From assembly GCA_018700215.1 (NCBI GenBank), contig JABIST010000444.1, positions 1 through 6,096 of the forward strand: DNA of 6,096 nt, given 5' to 3'. The notes below the pieces were generated by a model that was given only the letters and a program-made list of their open reading frames with translations, ran no database searches and was not told where the DNA came from. This DNA comes from Dehalococcoidia bacterium (lineage in GTDB: Bacteria > Chloroflexota > Dehalococcoidia > UBA2979). Of this stretch, positions 1-4,966 are shown one piece after another (the stretch's first letter is position 1; each line of letters opens with the position of its first letter). The translations under genes and the position numbers were made by a program.

Positions 1-735
1 CGTCGTCGTCCACGCCAGCATGCTGGTCGGCACGCCATCCGACAGCCGCAGCGCCGTACGCTCCGGCCAGCGCGTCGCCGCATCCGATGGCAAGCGGAAC
101 CGCAGCGTCACGCCTGGATCGGGCGTGTTCTCCTCGTACCCCTGCGCAATCTCATGGCTCGAAAGGCTCGTGTCACAGCGAGGGCAATGTGGCGTCACCC
201 GGAAATCGCGGAACATCAGGTCGTTGTCCCAGAACCGCTTGAAAATCCACCACGCGCTCTCCACGTACTCGCTCGAATACGTCACGTACGCGTTGTCCGT
301 GTCGATCCAGTAACCGATCCGGTCCGTCATCCGCTCCCACTCGCTCACGTAGCGGAACACAGATTCACGGCACTTCTGGTTGAACGCCTCTACCCCGTAC
401 GCCTCAATCTCGCGCTTGCTGCTCAGCCCCAGCTCGCGCTCAACCTCCAGCTCCACGGGCAGCCCATGCGTGTCCCAGCCACCCTTCCGCGGTACCCGGT
501 AGCCACGCATCGTCCGGTACCTGGGCACCACGTCCTTGAACGCCCGCGCCAGCACGTGATGGATGCCCGGGTTCCCGTTCGCCGTCGGCGGCCCCTCGTA
601 GAACGAGAAGATCTTGTCCGCCGGCCGCTCCTCCACGCTTCGCTCGAAGATCCGATGTTCCCGCCAGAACTCCAAAATCCCCTGCTCCAACTCCGGGAAT
701 GCCACTCGCGAGGCGACTGGATCGAAAGTACTCAT
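1..735 (-). CDS. ileS: Isoleucyl-tRNA synthetase, N-terminal part (runs off left edge)
   Basis: Cytoplasmic class I synthetase that charges tRNA-Ile with isoleucine using ATP. The first 245 codons are present and the frame is open to base 1. Residues 45-54 read FYEGPPTANG, followed by the nucleotide-binding signature as GIHH (residues 57-60) instead of HIGH. GWDTHGLPVE (86-95) and CPRCDTSLSSHEIAQGY (184-200) are further IleRS blocks. The fragment ends in LAWTTT, the start of the family's conserved LAWTTTPWTLPSN block. About three quarters of the roughly 1000-residue protein is missing, including the KMSKS loop and anticodon domain. The ATG at 735..733 is supported by AAGGAA at 749..744, 8 nt upstream. 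A T-box riboswitch specifying isoleucine precedes it, which independently confirms the substrate. The GXHH form and the similarity to remembered actinobacterial/Chloroflexota sequences suggest the IleRS2 type. Confidence 0.97.
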   Translation of the reverse strand, partial: MSTFDPVASRVAFPELEQGILEFWREHRIFERSVEERPADKIFSFYEGPPTANGNPGIHHVLARAFKDVVPRYRTMRGYRVPRKGGWDTHGLPVELEVERELGLSSKREIEAYGVEAFNQKCRESVFRYVSEWERMTDRIGYWIDTDNAYVTYSSEYVESAWWIFKRFWDNDLMFRDFRVTPHCPRCDTSLSSHEIAQGYEENTPDPGVTLRFRLPSDAATRWPERTALRLSDGVPTSMLAWTTT

Positions 736-752
736 CGTCTCGATTCCTTCCC

Positions 753-773
753 GGAACGCGCTTCAAGCGTTCC
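753..773 (-). other. Hairpin just upstream of the ileS ribosome binding site
   Basis: GGAACGC (773..767) and GCGTTCC (759..753) form a perfect 7-bp stem with a 7-nt loop. The stem ends 3 nt before the AAGGAA Shine-Dalgarno sequence of ileS. It lies downstream of the T-box terminator, so it would form only in read-through transcripts. Whether it affects translation initiation cannot be told from sequence. Confidence 0.5.
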
Positions 774-805
774 AACCACTCATCGGGCCCCTCGTTGAGC
801 CCACG

Positions 806-833
806 AAAAAACCCGCCCCGGTCACGGGACGGG
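806..833 (-). terminator. Intrinsic terminator of the ileS T-box
   Basis: CCCGTCCCG (833..825) pairs over 9 bp (one G-U) with CGGGGCGGG (820..812) around a TGAC loop, followed directly by six T (811..806). It shares bases 833..826 with the antiterminator, so the two are mutually exclusive. When tRNA-Ile is charged, transcription should stop here, 70 nt before ileS. Confidence 0.93.
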
Positions 834-1150
834 CTGAATGCCCGCGGTACCACCCGCGTTGCGCCTCGCCACGGTCGATCCGTGTCGCAAGAACGCCGCT
901 CTCCGCACCACGGGTGACGAATCACCGATGGCGCTGCCCCTGTTAACGGTGGGCGCTCCGGCCGGGCCTACACACATCGCCACTGCAACGGCCTCTGGCG
1001 CGAGGCCTGCGATGCTTCGGTCGGCGGCTCAGGAGCGATCTTCACCCCGCGTGACACGCGCCCGGCTCACACCGTCCCGGGCTCGCTCTGCGGTTCGCGG
1101 CGGCGCCTGCTGCCACGACCGCGGGGCTACTCGTCTCCGTCATTGCCTCG
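806..1150 (-). promoter_or_regulatory. T-box riboswitch (tRNA-Ile sensing leader of ileS)
   Basis: This leader RNA binds uncharged tRNA-Ile and then allows transcription into ileS. The Stem I 5' side contains GGAGACGAGTAG (about 1138..1127). The distal loop reads ACGGTGTGAGCC. The 3' side reads GAAGATCGCTCCTGAG, which aligns residue for residue with the B. subtilis glyQS leader form GAA-N-codon-R-NNNN-TGAG and puts ATC (1039..1037, isoleucine) in the specifier position. Stem III is GGTGA-TTCG-TCACC (926..913). The antiterminator has GGG (855..853), the T-box bulge TGGTACC (852..846), helix GCGGGC/GCCCGT (845..840 with 834..829) and closing CCC (828..826). The bulge UGGU can pair with a tRNA ACCA end, as expected for discriminator base A of tRNA-Ile. 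The terminator 5' arm overlaps the antiterminator 3' arm, giving a transcriptional switch. Start coordinate approximate. Confidence 0.95.
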
Positions 1151-1157
1151 TTCAATC

Positions 1158-1187
1158 AGTCTAGGCCGCTCGCCTTCCGACCAGCAA
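1158..1187 (-). promoter_or_regulatory. Probable sigma-70-type promoter for the ileS leader
   Basis: TTGCTG (1187..1182) and TAGACT (1163..1158) are separated by 18 nt. Matches to the consensus are 3/6 and 4/6. Initiation about 7 nt downstream would fall near 1150, directly before the first recognisable T-box bases. The position supports the call more than the match quality does. Confidence 0.5.
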
Positions 1188-1190
1188 CGC

Positions 1191-1233
1191 AAAACCCCCG
1201 TGGGGCGCTGCGGCCTTCACCACAGCCCCCCAC
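1191..1233 (-). terminator. Stem-loop, probable terminator of the zinc-ribbon gene
   Basis: Sixteen bases after the stop codon, GTGGGGGGCTGTGG (1233..1220) pairs with CCGCAGCGCCCCAC (1213..1200): 13 of 14 positions pair, with one G-G mismatch and a 6-nt loop. The T-run (TTTT, 1194..1191) is short and comes only after five G. An alternative small CCCC/GGGG hairpin would sit directly against the T-run. It ends 4 nt before the proposed ileS leader promoter. Confidence 0.6.
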
Positions 1234-1248
1234 TCGATACCACGATTA

Positions 1249-2028
1249 CTACTCGACGCTTGCCGCCGTCGTCTCGCTCGACTCGACCTCAGCTTCTGCC
1301 TCGACCTCGACCTCGACCGCAGCCTCAACCTCGACTTCAACTTCGGCTTCCGCCTTGACCTCGACGCTCGCTTCGCTGCCCGCGGTCTCGGCGCCAGCTT
1401 CGTCCGACTCGGCCAACAGCGACGCCGCCGCCGCCAGCGCTTCGCTGTCCAGCGTCGCCTCGCCCAGGTTCGCGAGCGCTGCCGCGGCTTCGCGTTCGCC
1501 CGCATCTGCCTGCGATTCCGTCGCTTCGCCCAGCGTCGCCAGCGCAGCCGCGGCCTCATCGTCGCCGCCGCCCAGCGCTGCCAGCGCCGCCGCCGCGTCG
1601 CTCGATAGCGGCGTCTCCAACTCCACCACCGGCTGGCCAGACGCCGAGGAGATCCGAGCAGACGCGCTCAACGCCTCAGCCTCCTCCTGTGCCTCCTGCT
1701 TCTTCCGCAGATCGCCGTAGCAGTCGGAGCAGTACACCGGGCGGTCATCGCGCGGCCGGAACGGCACTTCCGTCATCCCCGCACACTGCGCGCAACTCGC
1801 CACATACAACTGCCGAGGCGTGCGCCCGCCCCACGAGGCGTACACGCCGTACGCCGGCGTCACTTCACGGTCCTCCGGACGCATCAGCTTCCGCTGCGCC
1901 CGACAGTTCGGGCAGCGCACCGGATCGTGCTCCAGCCCCTTCGTCGCGTAAAACTCCTGCTCGCCAGCGGTAAAGACAAAACTGCCGCCACAGTCGCGGC
2001 AAATCAGATCGCGGTCTTGGAATGCCAT
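1249..2028 (-). CDS. Double zinc-ribbon protein with repetitive Ala/Glu/Val tail
   Basis: A 259-residue protein of unknown function. The N-terminal half matches the 'probable zinc-ribbon' family: a first ribbon with C10/C13 and C39/C42 around the typical FVFTAGEQEFYATKG stretch, then a second with C79/C82 and C100/C103 around EVPFRPRDDRPVYC. Such domains bind structural zinc and often contact nucleic acid or protein; no partner can be named here. After residue 105 comes a charged linker, then three Ala-rich repeats (AAAALAxLG, residues 145-189), a degenerate fourth, and an alternating Val/Ala-Glu segment (222-249). The tail is acidic, probably flexible or weakly helical, with no membrane segment or signal peptide. 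The start at 2028 is chosen because AGGAG lies 5 nt upstream; the longer frame from 2061 lacks this and disagrees with the family start (MxFQD). It is flanked by its own promoter and terminator. Confidence 0.88.
   Translation of the reverse strand: MAFQDRDLICRDCGGSFVFTAGEQEFYATKGLEHDPVRCPNCRAQRKLMRPEDREVTPAYGVYASWGGRTPRQLYVASCAQCAGMTEVPFRPRDDRPVYCSDCYGDLRKKQEAQEEAEALSASARISSASGQPVVELETPLSSDAAAALAALGGGDDEAAAALATLGEATESQADAGEREAAAALANLGEATLDSEALAAAASLLAESDEAGAETAGSEASVEVKAEAEVEVEVEAAVEVEVEAEAEVESSETTAASVE
1282..1365 (-). repeat. Hexanucleotide-like repeat encoding the Val/Ala-Glu tail
   Basis: An imperfect array of GAGGTC- and GAGGCN-type six-base units encodes alternating Val/Ala and Glu at residues 222-249 of the zinc-ribbon protein. 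Units are partly diverged (GAGGTC, GAAGTT, GAAGTC, GAGGCT), so it is an old or purifying-selected low-complexity tract rather than a fresh expansion. Confidence 0.75.
1411..1599 (-). repeat. Ala-rich repeats within the zinc-ribbon gene
   Basis: Residues 144-206 hold DAAAALAALGGG, EAAAALATLGEAT and EAAAALANLGEAT, then a degenerate EALAAAASLLAES. Spacing is 14, 22 and 16 residues, so these are irregular repeats separated by acidic linkers. The pattern suggests short amphipathic helices, but no known repeat family is recognised. Confidence 0.75.
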
Positions 2029-2038
2029 CTCAGCTCCT
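2029..2038 (-). promoter_or_regulatory. Ribosome binding site deciding the zinc-ribbon gene start
   Basis: AGGAG (2038..2034) followed by CTGAG lies 5 nt before the ATG at 2028..2026. It overlaps the last codons and TGA stop of the upstream small ORF (stop at 2032..2030), the layout expected for translational coupling. Confidence 0.8.
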
Positions 2039-2110
2039 ATCGAGCCCCCTGAAAAAACCAAAGAAAAAACACAACGAAAAAACGCGCCACGGTCCGCCGC
2101 GCCAATTCAT
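2030..2110 (-). CDS. Possible 26-residue Phe-rich leader ORF
   Basis: ATG at 2110..2108 is preceded by AAGGGAG with only 3 nt spacing (short). The frame runs 26 codons to a TGA one base before the ATG of the zinc-ribbon gene. The peptide starts MNWRGGPWR and has an aromatic core FSLCFFFGFF, then RGLDRS. Seven of 26 residues are Phe and two are Trp. Three T6 runs (2082..2077, 2069..2064, 2057..2052) create most of the Phe codons, with TTT used more than in the neighbouring GC-rich genes. It could be a regulatory leader peptide, a tiny membrane-active peptide, or a chance frame through a T-rich leader that really serves transcription control. Promoter position and stop/start overlap favour the first; codon use argues against a conventional protein. 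Confidence 0.35.
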   Translation of the reverse strand: MNWRGGPWRVFSLCFFFGFFRGLDRS

Positions 2111-2141
2111 GTGCTCCCTTGTAGGTGTTGGGTGCCAAATC

Positions 2142-2150
2142 AGTATAGCA
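2142..2150 (-). promoter_or_regulatory. Extended -10 promoter for the zinc-ribbon gene
   Basis: TGC-TATACT (2150..2142) matches the extended -10 form TGnTATAAT with one mismatch. No good -35 element lies 16-18 nt upstream, as is common for extended -10 promoters. Initiation near 2135 would give a leader of roughly 107 nt containing the small Phe-rich ORF. The preceding 82 bp after the hydrolase stop (2151-2232) is G-rich; a 6-bp stem-loop there lacks a T-run, and no clear terminator is seen. Confidence 0.6.
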
Positions 2151-2232
2151 GTCGCCCCCACCGCAGCAGGTGCCACCACCCCCCGCTCGCCCGGCGTCGG
2201 CAACGTCGTCGCCACCCTCGAGCCAGTCGCCG

Positions 2233-3150
2233 CTACGGCGCGTACTTCCCCGTCGCCTGCACCGGCACAGACGGCCCGCCGCTCTCCTGCAACTCCAGCC
2301 GAGTCGTGCGCGGCCACGTCCGCTGCAGCGGATCGCGCACATTGATGTGCAGCCGCCCCAGCCCCTCCGTCTCCAGTTCAATCCGATCGCCGTCCTGGAA
2401 CGGGTTCAGCCCACGGTGATTCGTCCCCGTCGCCAGGATGTCTCCCGGCTCAAGCGTGTGGATCGAGGTGATGAACTCAATGCTGCGGGCAATCTGATGC
2501 GCCATATCGTCGGTGTTGAAGTTCTGCCGCAGCACGCCGTTATTCGAGAGCTGGATCTGCAGGTGCTGCGGATCCGCAATCTCATCCGCCGTCACCAGAT
2601 ACGGCCCAATCGGCGCGAACGTGTCGCGCGACTTCATCTGATAGAACCCCGGGTGCAGCCCTCGCGCCGATCCATCGATGAAGTTCGTGTACCCAAACAC
2701 GTAGTCCATCGCCTCCGCCGCGCTCACCCCCTGCGCCCGACGCCCGATCACCAGCGCCAGCTCCGCCTCGCCTTCGAACACCGAGGCCGGCACGTCCGGC
2801 AGCTCCATCGTGTCCCCGTCGCCGATGATCGCGCTCGGCGCCTTCAAAAACGCATTGATCGGCGCCGGCTCCTCCCGCGTCCCGTCCTCCATGTAATTCA
2901 CCGCCATGCACGCAATCGTCGTCGGCCGCGGCAGCGGTGGCCGAATCCGCACCCCCGCCAGCGGAACGCCAACTCCGTCAGCAGCCGCCGATTCCAGTGC
3001 CCCTCGGTACTCGTCGAATCGCTCAATCACCCTACTGATCAGGTCGTGCGGCCCCGTGTGCGGCCCCGATTCCACGACTGCCGACACATCGACAACCTCG
3101 TCGTCTCGAACCACGCCCAGTCGGAACTCATCGAAGAACAACAGCTTCAT
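2233..3150 (-). CDS. Fumarylacetoacetate hydrolase (FAH) family protein
   Basis: A 305-residue cytoplasmic enzyme of the FAH superfamily. Members use a divalent metal to cleave, isomerise or decarboxylate beta-diketo or 2-oxo acids, often after aromatic ring cleavage. The metal site is visible: E128 and E130 in GEAELALVIG and D159 in FIDGSAR (usually NDxSAR). K173 in MKSRDTFAPIGP and the TGT block (241-243) with GDRIELETEGLG follow in family order. The N-terminal 70 residues are the usual small FAH cap domain. About 30 residues (from 276) extend past the usual C-terminal NxV end; their role is unknown. The ATG has GGGAGGG 5 nt upstream and follows the reductase stop by 1 nt (TGA-G-ATG), so the two are co-transcribed and probably translationally coupled. 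The exact substrate cannot be assigned; a hydroxyhepta-dienedioate isomerase, ureidoglycolate-lyase-like or acylpyruvase role is possible. Confidence 0.92.
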   Translation of the reverse strand: MKLLFFDEFRLGVVRDDEVVDVSAVVESGPHTGPHDLISRVIERFDEYRGALESAAADGVGVPLAGVRIRPPLPRPTTIACMAVNYMEDGTREEPAPINAFLKAPSAIIGDGDTMELPDVPASVFEGEAELALVIGRRAQGVSAAEAMDYVFGYTNFIDGSARGLHPGFYQMKSRDTFAPIGPYLVTADEIADPQHLQIQLSNNGVLRQNFNTDDMAHQIARSIEFITSIHTLEPGDILATGTNHRGLNPFQDGDRIELETEGLGRLHINVRDPLQRTWPRTTRLELQESGGPSVPVQATGKYAP

Positions 3151-3151
3151 C

Positions 3152-4222
3152 TCAACCCTCCCGCTCGAACCCCGGTCGCAACTGCGGCTTCACGTCACCC
3201 ACCGACAGCAGCGACTCCACGCAATCCCGGATCGACTCGTCCAGCGGGCGGAACTCCATCCCCGTCACCGACACCATCCGATCATTCCGCAACTCAGTTC
3301 CCGCCCAGATCGCCTTCAGCTCCGCCTCCCGCGCCTGGATCCGCTCCGGGAACGGATCCGTGATCCCCGGCGCATCGTGCCCCAGCTCCGGCAGCAGCCG
3401 GTCGATGCTCGCGCACACATCCTCCACGTCCCGCTTCTCCGCGGACCACGCGATGTACCGCTCGCCGTTCTGTACCAGCACGCTCTCCAGCAGGCTCACC
3501 TGGCTATCCGCCGTGTCCCGCACGTCCACCGTCATCCATGGCCGGTACGCCGCCGTCTGCGAGTACTCCCCCTCCAGCATCTGCGCGATGCCGTCCTGCC
3601 ATGCCCCATTCCTCTGGTGCGCCGACTGAATCGGCCCCACGTTGTCCGCCGGGCAGCACGTGACCGCGTCCCACAGGCCGCTCTCCTCCGCCGCATCCGT
3701 GAACGCCTGCTCCGCCAGCACCTTCCCCATCGAGTAGCCCTTACGATCCGCCGTCCGACGGGCGCTCCCCTCGTCCGGGAACCGGTCTTCGTACAGCACC
3801 GGGCGCCTCACCAACTCCTGGATGTCCGCCTCGTCCATCACCGCCGCAATGCTCGAAGTCACGATCACCCGGTTCACCGACCCCGACCCATTCACACTCC
3901 CGATGATGCTGTCGCACACCCGCTGCACGTACTCCTGATCCTCGTACGTGCTCACATGCGAAACGTGGCACACCCCCTGGCACCCCTGGAAGATCTCGTC
4001 GAAGCACCCATCCTCATCCAGGTCCGCCGAGTGGATCGTCAGCCGTCCCGAGGCGTACCCCGGCATCGCCCGCAAGAACCCCGTCTTCGCCGCATCGTCC
4101 GCGTCCCGCACACACGCCCGCACCCGATACCCCCGGTCCAACAGCCGACGTACCACCCACCCACCGATGAACCCCGCGCCGCCCGTCACTGCAATCGTCG
4201 ATCCCCCAGGAACCGTCCCCAT
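3152..4222 (-). CDS. NAD(P)-dependent extended short-chain dehydrogenase/reductase
   Basis: A 356-residue extended SDR of the epimerase / dihydroflavonol-4-reductase-like group; cytoplasmic. It has the Rossmann dinucleotide motif TGGAGFIG (13-20), the VTSSIAAV strand supplying the catalytic Ser (123 or 124), and YSMGK (163-167) as the YxxxK pair. VDVRDTADS (232-240) matches the conserved VDVRDVA block of reductases such as cinnamoyl-CoA or dihydroflavonol reductase. The C-terminus (FRPLDESIRDCVESL) is typical of the group. Probable reaction: reduction of a keto or CoA-thioester group, or the reverse oxidation; substrate unknown. The start at 4222 is chosen because GGAGG lies 6 nt upstream and the Rossmann fold begins at residue 8. 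The open frame continues to 4444 but crosses a terminator. Its stop is 1 nt from the FAH-family start, suggesting consecutive steps of one pathway. No convincing promoter is seen in 4223-4405. Confidence 0.92.
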   Translation of the reverse strand: MGTVPGGSTIAVTGGAGFIGGWVVRRLLDRGYRVRACVRDADDAAKTGFLRAMPGYASGRLTIHSADLDEDGCFDEIFQGCQGVCHVSHVSTYEDQEYVQRVCDSIIGSVNGSGSVNRVIVTSSIAAVMDEADIQELVRRPVLYEDRFPDEGSARRTADRKGYSMGKVLAEQAFTDAAEESGLWDAVTCCPADNVGPIQSAHQRNGAWQDGIAQMLEGEYSQTAAYRPWMTVDVRDTADSQVSLLESVLVQNGERYIAWSAEKRDVEDVCASIDRLLPELGHDAPGITDPFPERIQAREAELKAIWAGTELRNDRMVSVTGMEFRPLDESIRDCVESLLSVGDVKPQLRPGFEREG

Positions 4223-4228
4223 TCGATA

Positions 4229-4233
4229 CCTCC
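4229..4233 (-). promoter_or_regulatory. Shine-Dalgarno deciding the reductase start
   Basis: GGAGG lies 6 nt before the ATG at 4222..4220 and is the only strong ribosome binding site near the N-terminus of the Rossmann fold. Confidence 0.85.
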
Positions 4234-4405
4234 AACACGCTCCACCGAACGTCACTCGCGCCGGACCGCTAGTCGGTTCTCCGCCGCGGACCATCAAACT
4301 CTCGAAGTCCGAGAACACGAACTCCGGACCCGGAACGTACTCGAATCGCCCCATCGCGTCGTCATCAAGCCCCGCCATCCACCTGGCTCCCCCACCCTCC
4401 GGAAC

Positions 4406-4428
4406 ACAGAAAAGGCACCCCCGGTGCC
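4406..4428 (-). terminator. Intrinsic terminator closing the glnB 3' region
   Basis: GGCACC (4428..4423) pairs perfectly with GGTGCC (4419..4414) around GGG, followed by TTTTCTGT (4413..4406). It lies at the end of the hairpin repeat array and 183 nt before the reductase start, so it likely separates amt-glnB from the reductase/FAH unit. The stretch 4223-4405 shows only a small inverted repeat (TCCGG-AC-CCGGA, plus strand, 4323-4334) and no clear promoter. Confidence 0.8.
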
Positions 4429-4455
4429 CTCTCCATTCACCCAACCCGTGCTACA

Positions 4456-4615
4456 GACCCAACGGGCCAACCAACCCTCGAAGAGGGCACCCCCCGGCGC
4501 CCCCTCCATTCACGCAACCCGTGCTGACAGACCCAACGGGCCACCCAACCCTCGAAGAGGGCCACCCAGCCTCTGCAAACAGACCCAACGGGTCAACCAG
4601 CGCTCGAAGAGCGCT
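4456..4615 (-). repeat. Three imperfect tandem units of paired hairpins after glnB
   Basis: Each unit has a first hairpin with a TTC loop and, after a short TTGG-type linker, a second hairpin with a GTT loop followed by TGT. First hairpins: AGCGCTC/GAGCGCT (4615..4599), CCCTC/GAGGG (4561..4549) and CCCTC/GAGGG (4487..4475). Second hairpins: GACCC/GGGTC (4594..4582), GGCCC/GGGTC (4542..4530) and GGCCC/GGGTC (4468..4456). Loop-to-loop spacing is 52 and 74 nt; the two 74-nt copies also share GCACGGGTTG-GTGAATGGAG-type flanks. Both arms differ together between copies, so pairing is kept while sequence changes. The array begins on the glnB stop codon. It may be serial terminators, mRNA-stabilising 3' structures, or a small repeat family. 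Confidence 0.8.
4576..4594 (-). terminator. Weak terminator directly after glnB
   Basis: GACCC-GTT-GGGTC (4594..4582) forms a 5-bp stem followed by TGTTTGC. It begins 19 nt after the glnB stop and is the first T-followed hairpin of the array. The T-run is interrupted, so termination is probably partial. Confidence 0.45.
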
Positions 4616-4952
4616 AGACCGCGTCCTCGCCGCGCTCGCCCGTCCGGATTCGCACCACCTCTTCCACCGGCAGCACCGCAATCTTCCCGTCCCCCAGCGA
4701 CCCCGTCCGAGCCACCTCCTCGATCTTCGCAACCACCGAGGGTGCCTGCCCGTCCGGCACCAGGATCTCGATCCGGCTCTTCGCCACAAAGTCCACCTCG
4801 TACTCCGCCCCCCGGTACACCTCCTTGTGACCGGCCTGCCGACCGAAGCCCTGGATGCTCGACGTCGACATGCCAGAGATCCCCGTCTCCTTCAGCGCGT
4901 CGCGCACCTCGTCCACCTTGAATGGGTTGATGTAGGCAATAATCAGTTTCAC
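4614..4952 (-). CDS. glnB: PII nitrogen regulatory protein (GlnB/GlnK type)
   Basis: A 112-residue PII protein, the usual family length. As a trimer it senses ATP/ADP and 2-oxoglutarate and controls ammonium transport and nitrogen enzymes; next to amt it most likely blocks the Amt channel, the GlnK role. The sequence begins KLIIAYINPFKVDEV. The T-loop holds GFGRQAGHKEVYRGAEYEVDF with the modifiable Y51 conserved; Q39 and K58, which help bind 2-oxoglutarate, are present. The B-loop nucleotide site reads TGSLGDGKI (83-91), and the C-terminal RIRTGERGEDAV carries R101 and R103. The start is GTG (4952..4950), with GGGGAG 5 nt upstream lying in the 14-nt gap after the amt stop. Y51 allows uridylylation, but whether this host does that cannot be seen. 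The stop codon sits inside the first hairpin of the downstream array. Confidence 0.97.
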   Translation of the reverse strand: MKLIIAYINPFKVDEVRDALKETGISGMSTSSIQGFGRQAGHKEVYRGAEYEVDFVAKSRIEILVPDGQAPSVVAKIEEVARTGSLGDGKIAVLPVEEVVRIRTGERGEDAV

Positions 4953-4966
4953 CAGTGCTCCCCTTC

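Noticed and set aside
1161..1559. Very Arg-rich minus-strand frame that could look like a basic DNA-binding protein
   Set aside because: It is the shifted reading of the acidic repeat tail of the zinc-ribbon gene and runs through that gene's terminator.
2029..2061. Earlier start for the zinc-ribbon protein at 2061
   Set aside because: Eleven extra residues without a ribosome binding site; the AGGAG spacing and the family N-terminus point to 2028.
2052..2082. Phased A-tract (bent DNA) element from three A6 runs on the plus strand
   Set aside because: Run-to-run spacing is 12 and 13 nt, not about 10.5, so strong additive curvature is not expected.
2170..3363. 397-codon open frame on the plus strand
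   Set aside because: Arg/Pro/His-rich shadow of the FAH-family gene and the end of the reductase; no recognisable motif or ribosome binding site.
4223..4444. In-frame N-terminal extension of the reductase by 74 codons
   Set aside because: It would cross the intrinsic terminator at 4428..4406 and lacks a Shine-Dalgarno. GGAGG before 4222 and the Rossmann motif at residues 13-20 fit the shorter form.
4406..4615. CRISPR array
   Set aside because: The repeated units are adjacent imperfect hairpins with related, not unique, intervening sequence and uneven 52/74 nt spacing; no cas gene is nearby.
2906..4921. 671-codon open frame on the plus strand
   Set aside because: It is antisense to FAH, reductase and PII genes that have clear family motifs. 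Its translation is Pro/Arg/His-rich with no domain, as expected for the opposite strand of GC-rich genes.
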